A model generated the notes under the pieces. The model searched no databases. It saw only the letters and a program-made list of their open reading frames with translations, and had not been told where the DNA came from. A program made the position numbers and the translations under genes. Below are positions 12,942 to 24,291 of a DNA stretch of 64,000 nucleotides, piece after piece. Location: NCBI RefSeq assembly GCF_000143535.2, contig NC_037314.1:2170001-2234000 (forward strand). Direction: 5' to 3'. How positions within the stretch are numbered: the stretch's first letter is position 1; every line of letters starts with the position of its first letter. This DNA comes from Botrytis cinerea B05.10. Taxonomy: Eukaryota > Ascomycota > Leotiomycetes > Helotiales > Sclerotiniaceae.

Positions 12942-13919
12942 TATTTGCACGGGATGATCGGAAATAGTAATCTTACAAGGCAAATGCGCTACGCAACGCA
13001 ACTCGAACACGAGTCTGAGAATTCCGAACGGATCGGCCCGGGATAGTAGATATTAGTCAGGCTAGTGAAGAGGAAGTATCTGTTTTTGTTTTCGATGCAC
13101 AATCTGGTTCTGAAACTGAGTGCGAATGATCGTTATATTTGATTGCTAGGGCGGGCTTGCGGTGACCTCATAGGGAAAGAATGAGAAGTTTTTTTTTTCT
13201 TTCTTTTTTTTCAAATATCCGATGGGTGCCATGTAATTGGATGAGACCGTTTAATTCTTTGGGAAAGTTTATTTAAGGTTAATATAGCATTTCCAGCCCT
13301 ATGAGTTAATCTACGCGTGGTTGATTACCGAGGGTAGAGGAGCGAAAATTGAAATGAATGATTTCATCCCTTATATTTGCTTTGGAAATGGAAGACGATA
13401 GAGCTGCGATAATGATCTGTAAGTGATTCTTTGACGTATAAACAGTATGGCGACATCTGAGTCTCCAGATAGAAAATATTACAAGGTAGGATCGGTAATA
13501 TCCAGTGTAAGGATTGTGAACCCGGATCACCCGCGATAGTAACCCAAACATGCATGTTTCATCTTGAGAAGATGGTGCAAATTAAGCGCGAATATATTCA
13601 TCTAATGTGTAGCTTAATGATCCCTCGATGTGATACCTTATCAGCTTGATCCTTGCCGAGTACCACGTGGGAATTATCGGTGAGAATGTTAGTGTTAGCC
13701 GGAAGTGGAAATTTCTCGAGTTTTGTGATGAGATGCTGACATCGGAAGGATCCCCATGGGAAGGGTACTTTCCATTTTTGGTGTTGCACCTACAGGGGCC
13801 CAATACCAGGACAAAATAATTACAGTGATTGCAAGTTGGCAGTTCAAAACACTTTGATTCAACTGAAATCAACATCATCGTTCTTCTGTGTGTCAATTTC
13901 CTAGATTTTCTGTTGAAAG

Positions 13920-16327
13920 ATGGGTCGCACAGGCTATCGAGTGGAGGGACTACCCCATGATACAACACTCAAAAACGTTAATAATCATTTACAATCCGAT
14001 CCCGCGGTGGACATGCGACTGGTTGCTAGATCTGTTGCACCACTTATCGATGGTCAGCCGAACGAATTAAAAGTCGCTACTGTAGACTTCATACCACCGC
14101 CGGGTTGGAATCCATCGGTCCCATTACCGGTTCTGAAAGGCCGTGGCGGGGACAGAGTTGTCGTTGACCAAACATTCTATGGATTCACTCCTCTAAATGA
14201 GCCGCAAGAACCAGTAGCCCTTGAGTAAGCTTCTCCACTTCCTTAATTGTTCTTGCTGATAGATGGTATAGTATCATTGCTGTCACGGGACTAGCTGGTA
14301 ATGCCTTTGGTTCATGGGCATCAGAACCAACGCATATGTGGTTACGAGATAAACTGGCAGTGGACTTCCCCAATGCGAGGGTATTGAGCTATGGATTCGA
14401 TTCTCACTTGAAAGGTAGCCACTCAGAGGCTGTTATTTCTGTATTCAGTTCTCGTTTCCGTAGCGATGTAGAAGAGATACGCAGACATGCATCAGTGAGT
14501 CAGGTATTCATATTTTGATAAGATAGCTATTGACCATAGCAGGATCGACCACTCGTATTTGTCGGACATAGTTTGGGAGGCTTGGTGATTAAAAAAGTAT
14601 GAAACTATCCGTGTCGTATAGTGTTGTTACTCACAGATTTACCTAGGCTATGTTAGGGCGATGGAAAATAATGCCTTCCATCCCTTTGATGATATTCATG
14701 GGAACACCCCATCGCGGATTAGATACGGAGGCTTTACTTGAACTCGTTAAGCATGATGCAACAGCACCGTTAATTCGACAAATATCTTTTCGGTCTCATG
14801 AACTCAACGAATTGAACTCTGATTTTTGTCACTATTTATCCACCGCGCCTGATATCGCGATACTGTCAGTTTATGAGACTATTCGAACCAAAACTCTGGT
14901 TGAGGTTAGTAGCAATATCCTACCAGGAAACTAATAACTCACTCATGTATTAGATGCCAGATGGAACATGGGCCAGACAAGGACTGGAAAAGATGATGGT
15001 ACCTCCAGGTAGGCAGACCTCGAAGAATTTCATAACATCCCCATCGTTTTATTCCATATATCTCCAGGCCACTAAAAGAAATATAGACTCGGCAGTCCTT
15101 GGTGTTGGTACGAGGGAGGTAGAAGTTCCGTGTATCACAGATCACTCTCGACTAGCTAAATTTCCCGCTACAAGCCAAGGCACTGCGTACCCGCAAGTTC
15201 AAGGAGCAATTATGAAATCCATACGAACAACGCCCTTAGGACATGAGGAACTAATGGATGCAGTCCGGATGCAAACCTTGAAGAGGGTCGAGTCACTCGT
15301 TAAATCAGGAGATTTTAATCTGAATCGATTCGCTCAAAATGGCGATAATGCTTTAGTACTTGCTGCTAAGTGGGGCTCCAAGGCTGCTGTAAAGTGTTTG
15401 TTAGCCTATGGCGCCAAACCGAACCAACCTGATGAAGCGGGGTGTACGCCTCTATTTGCGGCTGCCGGTCAATATGAAGCATCGCTCGATGTCGTCAAGG
15501 TACTAGTTGAGAATGGTGCAGACGTCAATTTAGTCTCAGGTGATCTAAAGTGCACACCATTGCATGGGGCTGCTCAAGTGCCCTCAAACTCCCATGTTGT
15601 TCAATTCTTGTTAAGCCATGGTGCAGCGACGGAGGTTCAAAATACACACGGATTGACACCACTTTATATCGCCTCGCGTCAGAATTCTGTCTTTTCGGTG
15701 AAATTGTTACTGCAGTATAATGCAGATGTCAATTCAAGCAATTGGGACGTCAAAGATAGAAAATATGGAGAGACGCCGTTAATAGCAGCCGCTTATTTCG
15801 ATAAAGGAATCGCTCACAACACACACGTGATAGAACTACTGGTTCAGGCTGGCGCCGAGGTCAACATTCGAGCCGGTGATTCAAAACACACAGCTTTAAT
15901 GATCGCTTGTTTAAAGGGTTATGATCGAGGAGTAAAGTGCTTGCTTGAACAGGGTGCTAATGAAGGCATACGAGACGTCAATGGCAACAATGCTCTGATG
16001 TACGCTGCAAGAGTCGGGAACGTGCATACAATCATGACACTGGCAGAGCATGGCCGCCCCAGCATTGACACGCAATCTGCACAGAGACGGGTTTTAGATT
16101 GGGCCATCTATTACGGAAAGGTTGAAGTAGTGAAATATCTCACAGCCTTGGACCCTGGCTATCAGCCAATAGGTTCTGATGAGCGATTCGCAAGCAATAT
16201 AGACGATCAGACAAGAGAAGAAATTGAAATGTATCTACCGAAACACGGCAACAACGGTATGTCCGTCAAAGGGTTGACATTTTGGGATCGAGTCAAATGG
16301 AAGAAGAAACCAAAGCGGATAGACTAG
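13920..16327 (+). CDS. Serine esterase (DUF676/SesB-like lipase) fused to ankyrin repeats
   Basis: An alpha/beta-hydrolase followed by an ankyrin sensor. Exons 13920-14224, 14263-14494, 14543-14596, 14647-14904 and 14954-16327 give 740 residues. The esterase part (about 90-290) has IIAVTGLAGNAFGSW, nucleophile elbow FVGHSLGGLVIKK and IFMGTPHRG, the hallmarks of the lipase-like domain on many fungal NLRs. Eight to nine ankyrin repeats run from about residue 380 to 690 (TPLFAAA, TPLHGAAQ, TPLYIASRQ, TPLIAAA, TALMIACLKG, NALMYAARVG). There is no NACHT or NB-ARC between them, where such receptors normally carry one. Two splice points are ambiguous: a CAG/CAG acceptor at 14540/14543, and a possible 69-nt in-frame intron 14999-15067 that would replace an unusual stretch by EKMM-ATKRNIDSAVLG, closer to the family pattern. 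The substrate cannot be told. Confidence 0.85.
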
Positions 16328-17160
16328 ATATTATCTGTTAATACAAGACGTCGCTGAAGGATGGATAAAAACGTGATCATCTAGTTACAACTAAAGGTGT
16401 AACCAACATAACTGCCATGCTGGCTGAGACTGGGACGAGGAGTTTTTTGATATGAAGGTGATGTCGCGTGTTTGTGTCAGGTTCCAGTTGGGCTGTGCAT
16501 TTTTTTCATTGTTCACGTGATCATTAGCTGCGCGTCTGGATCCCTTGGTCTCCCGTATTTTATAGCTGTGCTGTTTACCTCGATCTTCATTTGGGGGCTG
16601 ATGTATAAATATAATAAAGTTCCACTTTCGTTCACACAACCCCCCTGGCACTATTCTAAGAATGATGAGGTAGCCGCAATCCTTCCACCGTCAAATGCAA
16701 CCGCCGAATCCTTTGCCATGCAGTCACAGCATGTGTTCCTGTTTTCGATACGAATGCTTGTGAGATCTGTGTAAGTTCATTGGACCAGCAAGTGGTATCT
16801 GGTATTTTACTCCCCTCTTTGGCTATATCCTGGTGTGCCGGCTTTGGGAGTTCTTGGCTGGCAATCTTAAGAAAGTCTAGGTCTCTTTATCTAGCAAGAT
16901 GCGACTGTCAGGCCTCCGCCACTCTTCATTTGGTGTATGAATCTTTCCTCATATTATAGAAGTCTACACCCGGAACCTGATCTCTTTGTGAACCTCCTCC
17001 CTATCCAGCTTCTTGATATGACTTTTTTTCTTTTCTTGACTAATGAATATTGTACTTGTCCGCACGCCTAATAATTTTTCATGATTTCGGCATATTGCGC
17101 ATCTGGATATCTTCGTGCTAGTGACTCGAAAATACGTGCTTAAAGGATATCGAAGAGCTG
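16328..17160. other. Intergenic; may hide a first exon of the kelch gene
   Basis: No gene can be called. The downstream kelch protein lacks a signal peptide in my model, so an upstream exon may lie here. A short frame opens at 16899 (MRLSGLRHSSFG, followed by GTGTAT, a possible donor), and a hydrophobic one is at about 16452 (MKVMSRVCVRF..FFSLF); neither can be joined convincingly. A CACGTG box is at 16515. Confidence 0.35.
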
Positions 17161-19201
17161 ATGAGGACAGAGGGAAATCTGGATATTTTGCGATATTTTC
17201 GGCGCGCAGTCACGGAGTCTCTGGTACATAAGAATGATAAGATGCAAAGGGGGGGTGGGATGAAGGCTCTCGAGATGCTGCGTCGTGCGCAAAACGACAT
17301 TCCATCAGGGCTAGATCCCGTCAAGAATATGTGCCAAAGATGGTATCATTCGTCGATATTGAAAAACGAAATTTTATACATCTATGGGGGCTATGAAACT
17401 TTCGTTGAATCTAACAATCATGGTGGCATAACTGGGAGTATCACCATGGGTACAAGTAAGTTACTAGTTTTCAGTTCGAGGCTCAGCTAATAAAAATGGT
17501 AGATAATTATATGATAGGTGTTAAAATGAACGAGTCCTGGAATTGGACAAAGGCTTCCGCAAGTCTGCCACTGGTATCAGAGCAGGTATTTCTCTCGGAT
17601 TCCGAATCAGCAAATGCCTTCTCGTCTGTAGTGCTCAAAGGTGCTCTTTTTTCTGGAACTTCCGGTGGCAATGGAATATATTTATATGGTGGAACCGAAC
17701 AAAGCATGAATACGAGCTTTTATGGCTACACCGACCCTACTTCACCAAATCAGACCCTTCTGTCTTATGATGTAGCGCAAAATCAATGGGCCTCGATTGA
17801 CGTAGATTCTACGATACCCGAGAAACCTAGTTTCGGGGCGAGCGCTGACGTTCCAGATCAAGGTCTTGGGTTTTACTTCAATGGCGAGATCAATAACGGG
17901 TCGAGCACAGAAACGACCTCGATTCCTGCGGGAAGTTCGGTGCCTCTGGAGGGTATGGTTATGTTAAATATGACGGATAATACGACGAGGAATATCTCTA
18001 CTGCAACCATCGACACAAATTCGAGAACAGGGGGTCTTTTACAATACATACCTGGGATAGGAGCGAATGGCAAGGGTATACTAATACAATTTGGTGGCAT
18101 GTATCGTCAAGCTGGTGAATTGTCAGATGAACTAGGAGGCACTCTGGTAGGTTACAATAAGCGCTTAATAGCATCAAAACTCTTTCTAACCAGTGTCACT
18201 AGGCTCCAATGGATCAAATCAATATTTTTGATATCAACAGTGCATACAATGGAGGGAACGGGTCTTGGTATACTCAACAAGCCTCTGGAAATATCCCCCC
18301 AAGAAGAATAGATTCTTGTACCGTTGTCGCCACTGCCCCTGATAATTCGAGTTACAATATATACCTTTATGGTGGACAAGATGGAGGTTCTGTGTCTTAT
18401 GACGATGTATTCGTGCTATCATTGCCTTCATTCACGTGGATACAAGTCTATGAGTCTGTACCAGGCAGTCCACGTTTTGGGCACACCTGTCATCTAGTCG
18501 GAAATAGACAGATGTTAACAGTTGGCGGGGCTCAAAAGAAGTACTCGTCTTATTGTGACTGGGAAAGTTCGGGGGTTGCTATTTACGATATGTATGCGTT
18601 ATCATGGAAATCAACGTTCTATCATGACGCCAACAAATACATCGTCCCGGGGAACATTACTGATATTATTGGTGGAAAGTTAGTATTCTTCAACGATTCA
18701 AATCCCATTCACAACTAATTAATAAACAGTTCCAGTGGCTTTGCACAACTTACTCGCCCTTCTAAGGACTTTACAAATGCAAATGTTGCCTCACTTTTCA
18801 GCAAAGCTCTACTGACCACAAATACCAACACCTCCAGCACTACCAATACTACTGGTAGTACTACGGCCAACTCATCTGCTACAACTTCGGCAGCAAGTAA
18901 CAACGTAAGCCATGGTGCGAGCACTGGCGTGATAGCCGGGGCTACCATTGGAGTTGTAGTTGCTGTTCTTATCATTTCTTCTCTGGTGTGGGTGTGGCGC
19001 AGATCATCCGCAGCTGGCCGCATCAAAACCCAAGAAGGATCGAGGACTGAATCACGCCAGTCTCTCATTGTGGAGGATGGGAAGGCGCTTAATCGGCTCC
19101 GTGCAAACGTGATGAGTATGGCTTACGATCCTAGCAATCCTTGTCGTGTGCCGGGAGTAGAAGCACCAAAGGAACAGGTCCATGTGAAATTGGAGTCTTG
19201 A
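17161..19201 (+). CDS. Kelch-repeat protein with single C-terminal membrane segment; 5' end uncertain
   Basis: Exons 17161-17455, 17503-18146, 18203-18678 and 18730-19201 stay in frame for 628 residues. From about residue 54 the sequence (DPVKNMCQRWYHSSI..LYIYGGYE) follows a fungal family of surface kelch proteins, with further blade signatures IYLYGGTEQ, ILIQFGGMYR, IYLYGGQDGG and RFGHTCHLVG..LTVGG. A Ser/Thr-rich stalk (about 490-535) leads to one membrane segment (about 537-560, GVIAGATIGVVVAVLIISSLVWVW) and a 70-residue cytoplasmic tail. Many N-x-S/T sites fit an extracellular propeller. Residues 1-53 are polar and do not resemble a signal peptide, so the real first exon may lie upstream or the gene may be 5' damaged. 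No specific role can be assigned. Confidence 0.72.
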
Positions 19202-20529
19202 CGTTCTCTTAACTGAAAGAATCATTTGAATGTAGATATTTAGCCAGTTTAATTTCGGTGTGCATATACTACAAGTATCTAATCTTATCGCTTTCCCGCA
19301 ATTGTTCTGATGATTGCCTCTCTTGAGCGTTGTATATCGTAGAATTGAAGACTCGCGATAATCAGTCACCTGAGAAGCGATCAATATATGAAATATAACA
19401 CCTGAATCGATCAGTCCATTTATGTTTGTCAATCGTACCTTCACCACCACAGTCCGCATCTTCCAGGTTCTGGTCATAAAACGTCTGTTTGGCAACCAAG
19501 GCTAGGAGGCGACTATCTTATGTTCAAGTAGCGAGAATTTTCAAGGATAGATTAATCTAAATTAGAGGTGACTAAATTTGTTATAACTCATGCTTCGAAT
19601 CATTAAAGATTCTGGTACGTCTCAGAAATGTAAAGAAACTTCTTATCCTAGTGTTCTAGAGCAATTTAATTATAAAATGATAATCATCTCAGGCAGAGAA
19701 GATGGATGAATGTAATTTTCCTTCAGGCGGACCAGTAATGATGAATTTAGCTATCTGATTAACACATATTCTCATGGAAATTAGCTTGAGTTCTGATTAG
19801 TAGCTTTAGCGAGAATCAAAGGGGTTTGTTTGGTGGTGTGATCAGATGGTATAATGTGATTTTGTCGTAAAGAGGAAATATGCATAATCGTAATACAACG
19901 ATTACTATTTCACTTGAAAAGATCGTTTCGGTTTGTGCTGTCATTTCGTTGGTTTTATATGTTTTTGGGTTTGGTTAAGAATCACGCGGAAGATGGGGGA
20001 AAACAGACGCTTTGGGAAGACCTCAGGAATTAGTATATGAATTTGGAGTTAAAGTATCTAACACGAGCTGTGTGGCTAGATCCTATTGTTTCTAGACTTT
20101 TTTATTCTTATTCGGTTTTTAAGTAGTGTCCCACGTTATTATGCATAAGTTCTATCGTTGAAGTCTCTTTTCTTTCCAGCATGTCTGATACAATTGGTCA
20201 TTATAGCGCAGTAATGAGCCAAATTAGTGTAGAATAGCGACATGCATTGGTGTAAGCCATTTAGAAGGTTCAGGAACTAAACAAATTCCCCCAATCATTC
20301 GAACTTACAAGCTATGGAAGGGTTTGGTGCGATTCATAAAATGTTCCAAAGCTATCAAGGTCTAATATTCAGAATCAATCTATTTTAAAACATCATAATT
20401 CATAATCAACTTACCAGAATTTCACTTAAGATATCGTTTTCTCTCAAGGATCAGTAACTTTCGACACACCTTTCCAATAAATCTTCAGCCTTTATTCAAA
20501 AAACTCGATAATTGACCCAAATCACCAAA
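19202..20529. other. AT-rich intergenic DNA
   Basis: No coding exon seen. Base composition becomes clearly AT-richer than to the left, marking the edge of the AT-rich block that continues to about 35 kb. The last 120 bases resemble the leaders of the downstream NNRG genes (ACACACCTTTCCA-type motif at about 20464). Confidence 0.45.
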
Positions 20530-20733
20530 ATGGGTAACAATACTAACCACGGTCGCCCCATCCAGATTCCAGCTTCTAAAAGATGTATTGAAGCAAAGTT
20601 AGCGGCAGAAAGGACACGCGAAGAAGCGTAATAATTTTGTGAACAAAATCAAAAATTTGCCATGGCTTATGAGTTGCACACAAATGACATCACAATTTAT
20701 GGCATTCTTAACAAGCTCATCTCATATCTGTAA
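20530..20733 (+). pseudogene. Truncated copy of the NNRG paralog family
   Basis: The frame from the ATG at 20530 begins MGNNTNHGRPIQIP and continues EAKLAAERTREEA, matching the start of the intact copy at 21195 (MGNKNNRGRAPIVR.., AAKLAAEKQKSAQ). It hits two consecutive stops (TAA 20629-20631 and 20632-20634), after which the same frame stays open as FCEQNQKFAMAYELHTND to a TAA at 20731. Nothing resembling the conserved C-terminal half follows. The most economical reading is a decayed duplicate; expression of a 33-residue peptide cannot be excluded. Confidence 0.7.
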
Positions 20734-21194
20734 AATATCAGCATGCAATGCATCTTAACTTGAATACGGCTTGAATCATGGTAAAATGCTTGACTTGATT
20801 GGTTAGTAGCTTCTATAATTGTAAATGTACATCAATGAACCAACAGCGTCAGAAATTGTGACTGGCTAACCGTGTAATTAGCTGTACAATACAATTTCAT
20901 ACGTCAATACTTGACTTAGTTACGGCGATTAGTACGGCATGAATACATTAGCTTGCTTTGGGAACAGTAGGAGAGCTTTCTGCAGTTAGCAAGATAGCAT
21001 ATAAGGATTCTTCTTCCCCAGAATCCAGAATCTTTTTTCATTACATCTTCCTTCTTTTAACGCCAGCACTGCAAAAACTCGACAGAAAACACAGTACTTT
21101 CAACACACCCTGACTTGAAACTTCTTACGAGATCTTTCGCGCTCTTTCGTACGAATACTTTTAGTCCATTACAAAAACTTTGTTATCCTCCACA

Positions 21195-21890
21195 ATGGGT
21201 AATAAGAATAATCGTGGTCGAGCACCCATAGTTCGTGCAGCCAATCAGTATGCTGCAAAGCTGGCTGCCGAAAAGCAAAAATCTGCACAATTAATTCAAG
21301 CTCAGAAGCAACAAGCTGAACTGGCTGAAGCTCAGGAGTTAGCGCAGAAAAAGGCTTTAGCTCGTCAACAAGTTTTTGATTTCGATTACACTTCGCTTCC
21401 AAAACATTCGGCTTTGAGCGTCAAGAAGATTATTGCTACCGGAGAGGTTAAACTAATCATCAATCATGACATCGTCCATCGAGGACTCACTGCAAAGGAT
21501 TCAAGTTTTTTAACCATCCTTCCTATTTACGCCAACCTTATCACCAAATTCGAGTTCCAAATTCTCGCCCCCTCATACTACGAATCTCGCGAGATCTACC
21601 TCGCTCAGGTTGAAAACATAATGAATATCATCAGTTGTTTAAACAATTTCCATATCGAAGAATTCCACTTCGTTGTATCTCTCAATAAGGCGTACAATTT
21701 CCAACAGATGAAGCTTGCGGCAGCAGTCCATAATCTCTACTTCAGAAATTGGACTATGACAACCAAGGTCCGTGGTGTTGCAGGCACATGGAATGTTGAT
21801 AGTGGAAACGAATGGGACCGCAAATTGGCGAGAATTTACAAGCAAGACTTTTTGACCTTCACAGCGAAGGCATTCAAAATTGTGGATTGA
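21195..21890 (+). CDS. NNRG-family protein, copy 1 (unrecognised family)
   Basis: Intronless, 231 residues, function unknown. It starts MGNKNNRGRAPI, followed by an Ala/Gln/Lys/Glu-rich helix likely to form a coiled coil (about 18-62). The conserved core contains FDFDYTSLPKHSALSVKKI, a hydrophobic beta-like pair around VKLIINHD, an APSYYESREIY segment, and the block FQQMKLAAAVHNLYFRNWTM (about 172-191). There is no signal peptide or membrane segment, so a cytosolic or nuclear protein is likely. A TATAA-like element lies near 20999, and a C/A/T-rich leader resembling those of the sister copies precedes the ATG. The annotated start is preferred over the upstream non-ATG extension because all paralogs begin at this point. 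Confidence 0.8.
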   Translation: MGNKNNRGRAPIVRAANQYAAKLAAEKQKSAQLIQAQKQQAELAEAQELAQKKALARQQVFDFDYTSLPKHSALSVKKIIATGEVKLIINHDIVHRGLTAKDSSFLTILPIYANLITKFEFQILAPSYYESREIYLAQVENIMNIISCLNNFHIEEFHFVVSLNKAYNFQQMKLAAAVHNLYFRNWTMTTKVRGVAGTWNVDSGNEWDRKLARIYKQDFLTFTAKAFKIVD

Positions 21891-23535
21891 GGGCAGGGAT
21901 GGAGTTATAGCATCAGCGTCGATTTATATGGCGATCTACGGGATATGAATAGGTTTTCAGTGGAGGTTATCTGAGTGGATGGGGGCATTTTATAAAAACA
22001 TCACTAACGAATGACAAACCCCAATAACTGAGCCAATGTGCCGTTGACTTGCAATAAGTGATTTGTGTGATAGATCAATAACCCAGAAATGAAAAAGTCT
22101 CCCAGTCAACGTTTTCAGTGAAGATAAAGTCAAACAAGAAAATTTTACTACAAATAAAAATATTAGAGAAGATTTCTGTTACATGGTAGAGTCAAATGCA
22201 TCCTAAATGACCAAACACATAAATCATCTTCTGAGGCTGATATGACAGTGCTAACATAATACTCTGGAACACTAAATTGTAGCAGACCCGAAGTCTCCTA
22301 TTGTTACAACCAAGAGATGGAAATAACATTTAACTCGGAATGCCTAATATTCACATGAATGTGCTACCCAAATTAAAAATAGCAAGCTCTGAAAGTATGA
22401 GTTGTGTATGATGTCAGTATTCTTTGAATATGTATCTAGAGCTATTATTTTCAACAACATCGGAATCCATAATGGTGTACTCAAGATATTATCCCATGAT
22501 AATTAGACAAACATTGTTAGGTAATGCACCATGTAAGATTACTATTTTTGCATCCGAGAGCTAGGCTAAAAGAAGATCATTTGTCTCAAGTAACCGGTGT
22601 CTAGCTTGAATAGCCTGGATGGTCAATGAATGTATTAACAAAGCTCGACCATTCAAGTGCACTACTATGAATTTAGTTCTTCCATTAATTAAGGTAATCT
22701 ATGCAGCAATAAGCTCCTTGAGAAATCACCACTATACGCTTTTGTATGTATGAACTTTCTATTGGATCAATACTGTATTGGTTTTTATGAAGGTGAATCT
22801 TAAGCGAGCTACAGTTGATGAATAATAGTTCAAAGATCAGGCGAAGGAATAAATTCCAGACGACAGAAAAACAAGTTTTTCACAGAGAGTAACCACAGAA
22901 AGCATGTATTGCCTTTTTTAGTCACTTCTTCCACTTCCATGCAGTAAATGAACAATATGTGAATCATTTGATAAGATAGGAGTCTCACCGTTGTGGCTGT
23001 AGTAAATCGCTCCAAAGTGACTGTGCACAATGCTTCCCTCCATTATACGTAAATGAGATTATCCACATCATACTGCAGCCTTCTCAGTACCAATAATTTG
23101 GTTAAATATGGCTTGGGTACGGTTGAATTACATGACTTGCCTGCCTTAGAATAATAAATCATTTGCTAGAAACACTAGCGTCGAAATGAAAGAGAAGTTG
23201 CTGTAACACATTATCTACATAAAGGTTTCTCTTGTCCCCAGAATCCCATCTTTTTTTTTTTGAAAGACATCTTCTTCACAACATTCGATTTCTATCAACA
23301 TCTTCCACCAGAACAAAAACTACTTTCAACAACTTTCAGTCAACTTTCACACAACTTTACAAAAATTTCCATCACTTCAAACTCTTTTCTCGAAGGTCAG
23401 AGCTTTCACACTTCTTACTATCTACCTATTTCAACGACTAATCCAATTACGTAGGCTCTTCAGTTTTCGGACAAACATTCAACCAACACTTGAGAATACT
23501 TTCTTCATTAGATTCTTCCGCTACCTAATTTCAAA
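21891..23535. other. AT-rich spacer between NNRG copies 1 and 2
   Basis: No coding sequence or recognisable element. The final 300 bases form the leader of copy 2; CCCCAGAATCC at about 23235 echoes CCCCAGAATCCAGAATC at about 21016 upstream of copy 1, suggesting that the duplication included 5' flanking DNA. Confidence 0.5.
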
Positions 23536-24291
23536 ATGGGTAACAAAAACAACCGCGGCCAAGGACAGCTGGTCCCCATGTCTGTAAAGATCGCTCAACA
23601 GCAGATGGCTGAGAAGGATGCTGCTCACAAGAAGTGGGTTGCCCAGAAGGAAGCCAACCGCAAGCAGTGGGCCGAGAAGCAAGCTGAATGGAAGCAGAGA
23701 CAGTTTGAGAAGAAGCTGGCTTATGAGCATAGACAGTTTGAGAAGAAGATGGCTGATGAGCAGAGAAAGCTTGAGAAGAGTATCAGCGTACAACTTACTA
23801 AGGAGATTGCCGCCACAATTCAGTTTGAATGCATCCAAAAGCATTACGCCCTAGTTCTTAACCAGAACGGAGATGATAGGGAACTTGTCATCAATCTTAA
23901 CTTCGTCGCCGATCCTCCCACCGATATGATGGCTTTAATGCAAGTTCTCCCTGAATACTCCAGGGCCATCAATAAGGTCCAAGTCAAGTTAATCCAGCCT
24001 ATTCAACATGGCTCGCGAGCAATCTACAACCAACGTGTTGAAAATATGAATAAGTTGGTCGAACAACTCGATACTTTTCCTCTCACCGAGCTTAATGTCC
24101 TTATTGACGTCAACAGCGCCGATAGCTTCCAACAATTCAAGCTGGCTGCAGCATTTCATGGACTCTACATGGATGATTGGACCATGGAGTATCAGATCAT
24201 GGCCGGCTCTGATCGCTATCCTGTCGATAGATATAGTTCATACGGAAAGCGTCTCCGTGGTGTTTACCGCACCGAGTTCTGCAATCAGTAG
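23536..24291 (+). CDS. NNRG-family protein, copy 2, with expanded coiled coil
   Basis: Intronless, 251 residues, unrecognised. It shares MGNKNNRG with copy 1, then carries a longer Lys/Glu/Gln helix (about 20-82) with imperfect 11-residue repeats (RQFEKKLAYEH, RQFEKKMADEQ, RKLEKS) predicted to be a coiled coil. The C-terminal core aligns by eye with the sister proteins: ELVINLNF, SRAIYNQRVENM, and SFQQFKLAAAFHGLYMDDWTM (about 195-215). No signal peptide or transmembrane segment. Codon use is GC-richer (AAG, CAG, GAG) than the flanking AT-rich DNA, which argues that it is a functional, selected gene. Its leader is long and pyrimidine-rich. Confidence 0.82.
   Translation: MGNKNNRGQGQLVPMSVKIAQQQMAEKDAAHKKWVAQKEANRKQWAEKQAEWKQRQFEKKLAYEHRQFEKKMADEQRKLEKSISVQLTKEIAATIQFECIQKHYALVLNQNGDDRELVINLNFVADPPTDMMALMQVLPEYSRAINKVQVKLIQPIQHGSRAIYNQRVENMNKLVEQLDTFPLTELNVLIDVNSADSFQQFKLAAAFHGLYMDDWTMEYQIMAGSDRYPVDRYSSYGKRLRGVYRTEFCNQ
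23698..23778 (+). repeat. 33-bp coding repeat in NNRG copy 2
   Basis: Two full units (23698-23730, 23731-23763) and a partial third encode the RQFEKK-type 11-residue repeats. Copy 3 lacks the coiled-coil segment and copy 1 has an unrelated one, so length variation is concentrated here. Confidence 0.85.

Larger units (their letters stand above)
11387..13919. other. Gene-free low-complexity region
   Basis: About 2.5 kb with microsatellites and no supportable coding sequence. Short open frames (12742-12957, 13306-13551, 13582-13968) are driven by simple repeats or lack any protein-like pattern. The last few hundred bases are presumably the promoter of the esterase-ankyrin gene. Confidence 0.5.

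Noticed and set aside
15009..15067. 59-nt intron with GTAGGC donor in the esterase-ankyrin gene
   Set aside because: The join produces an immediate stop codon (G-GC CAC TAA).
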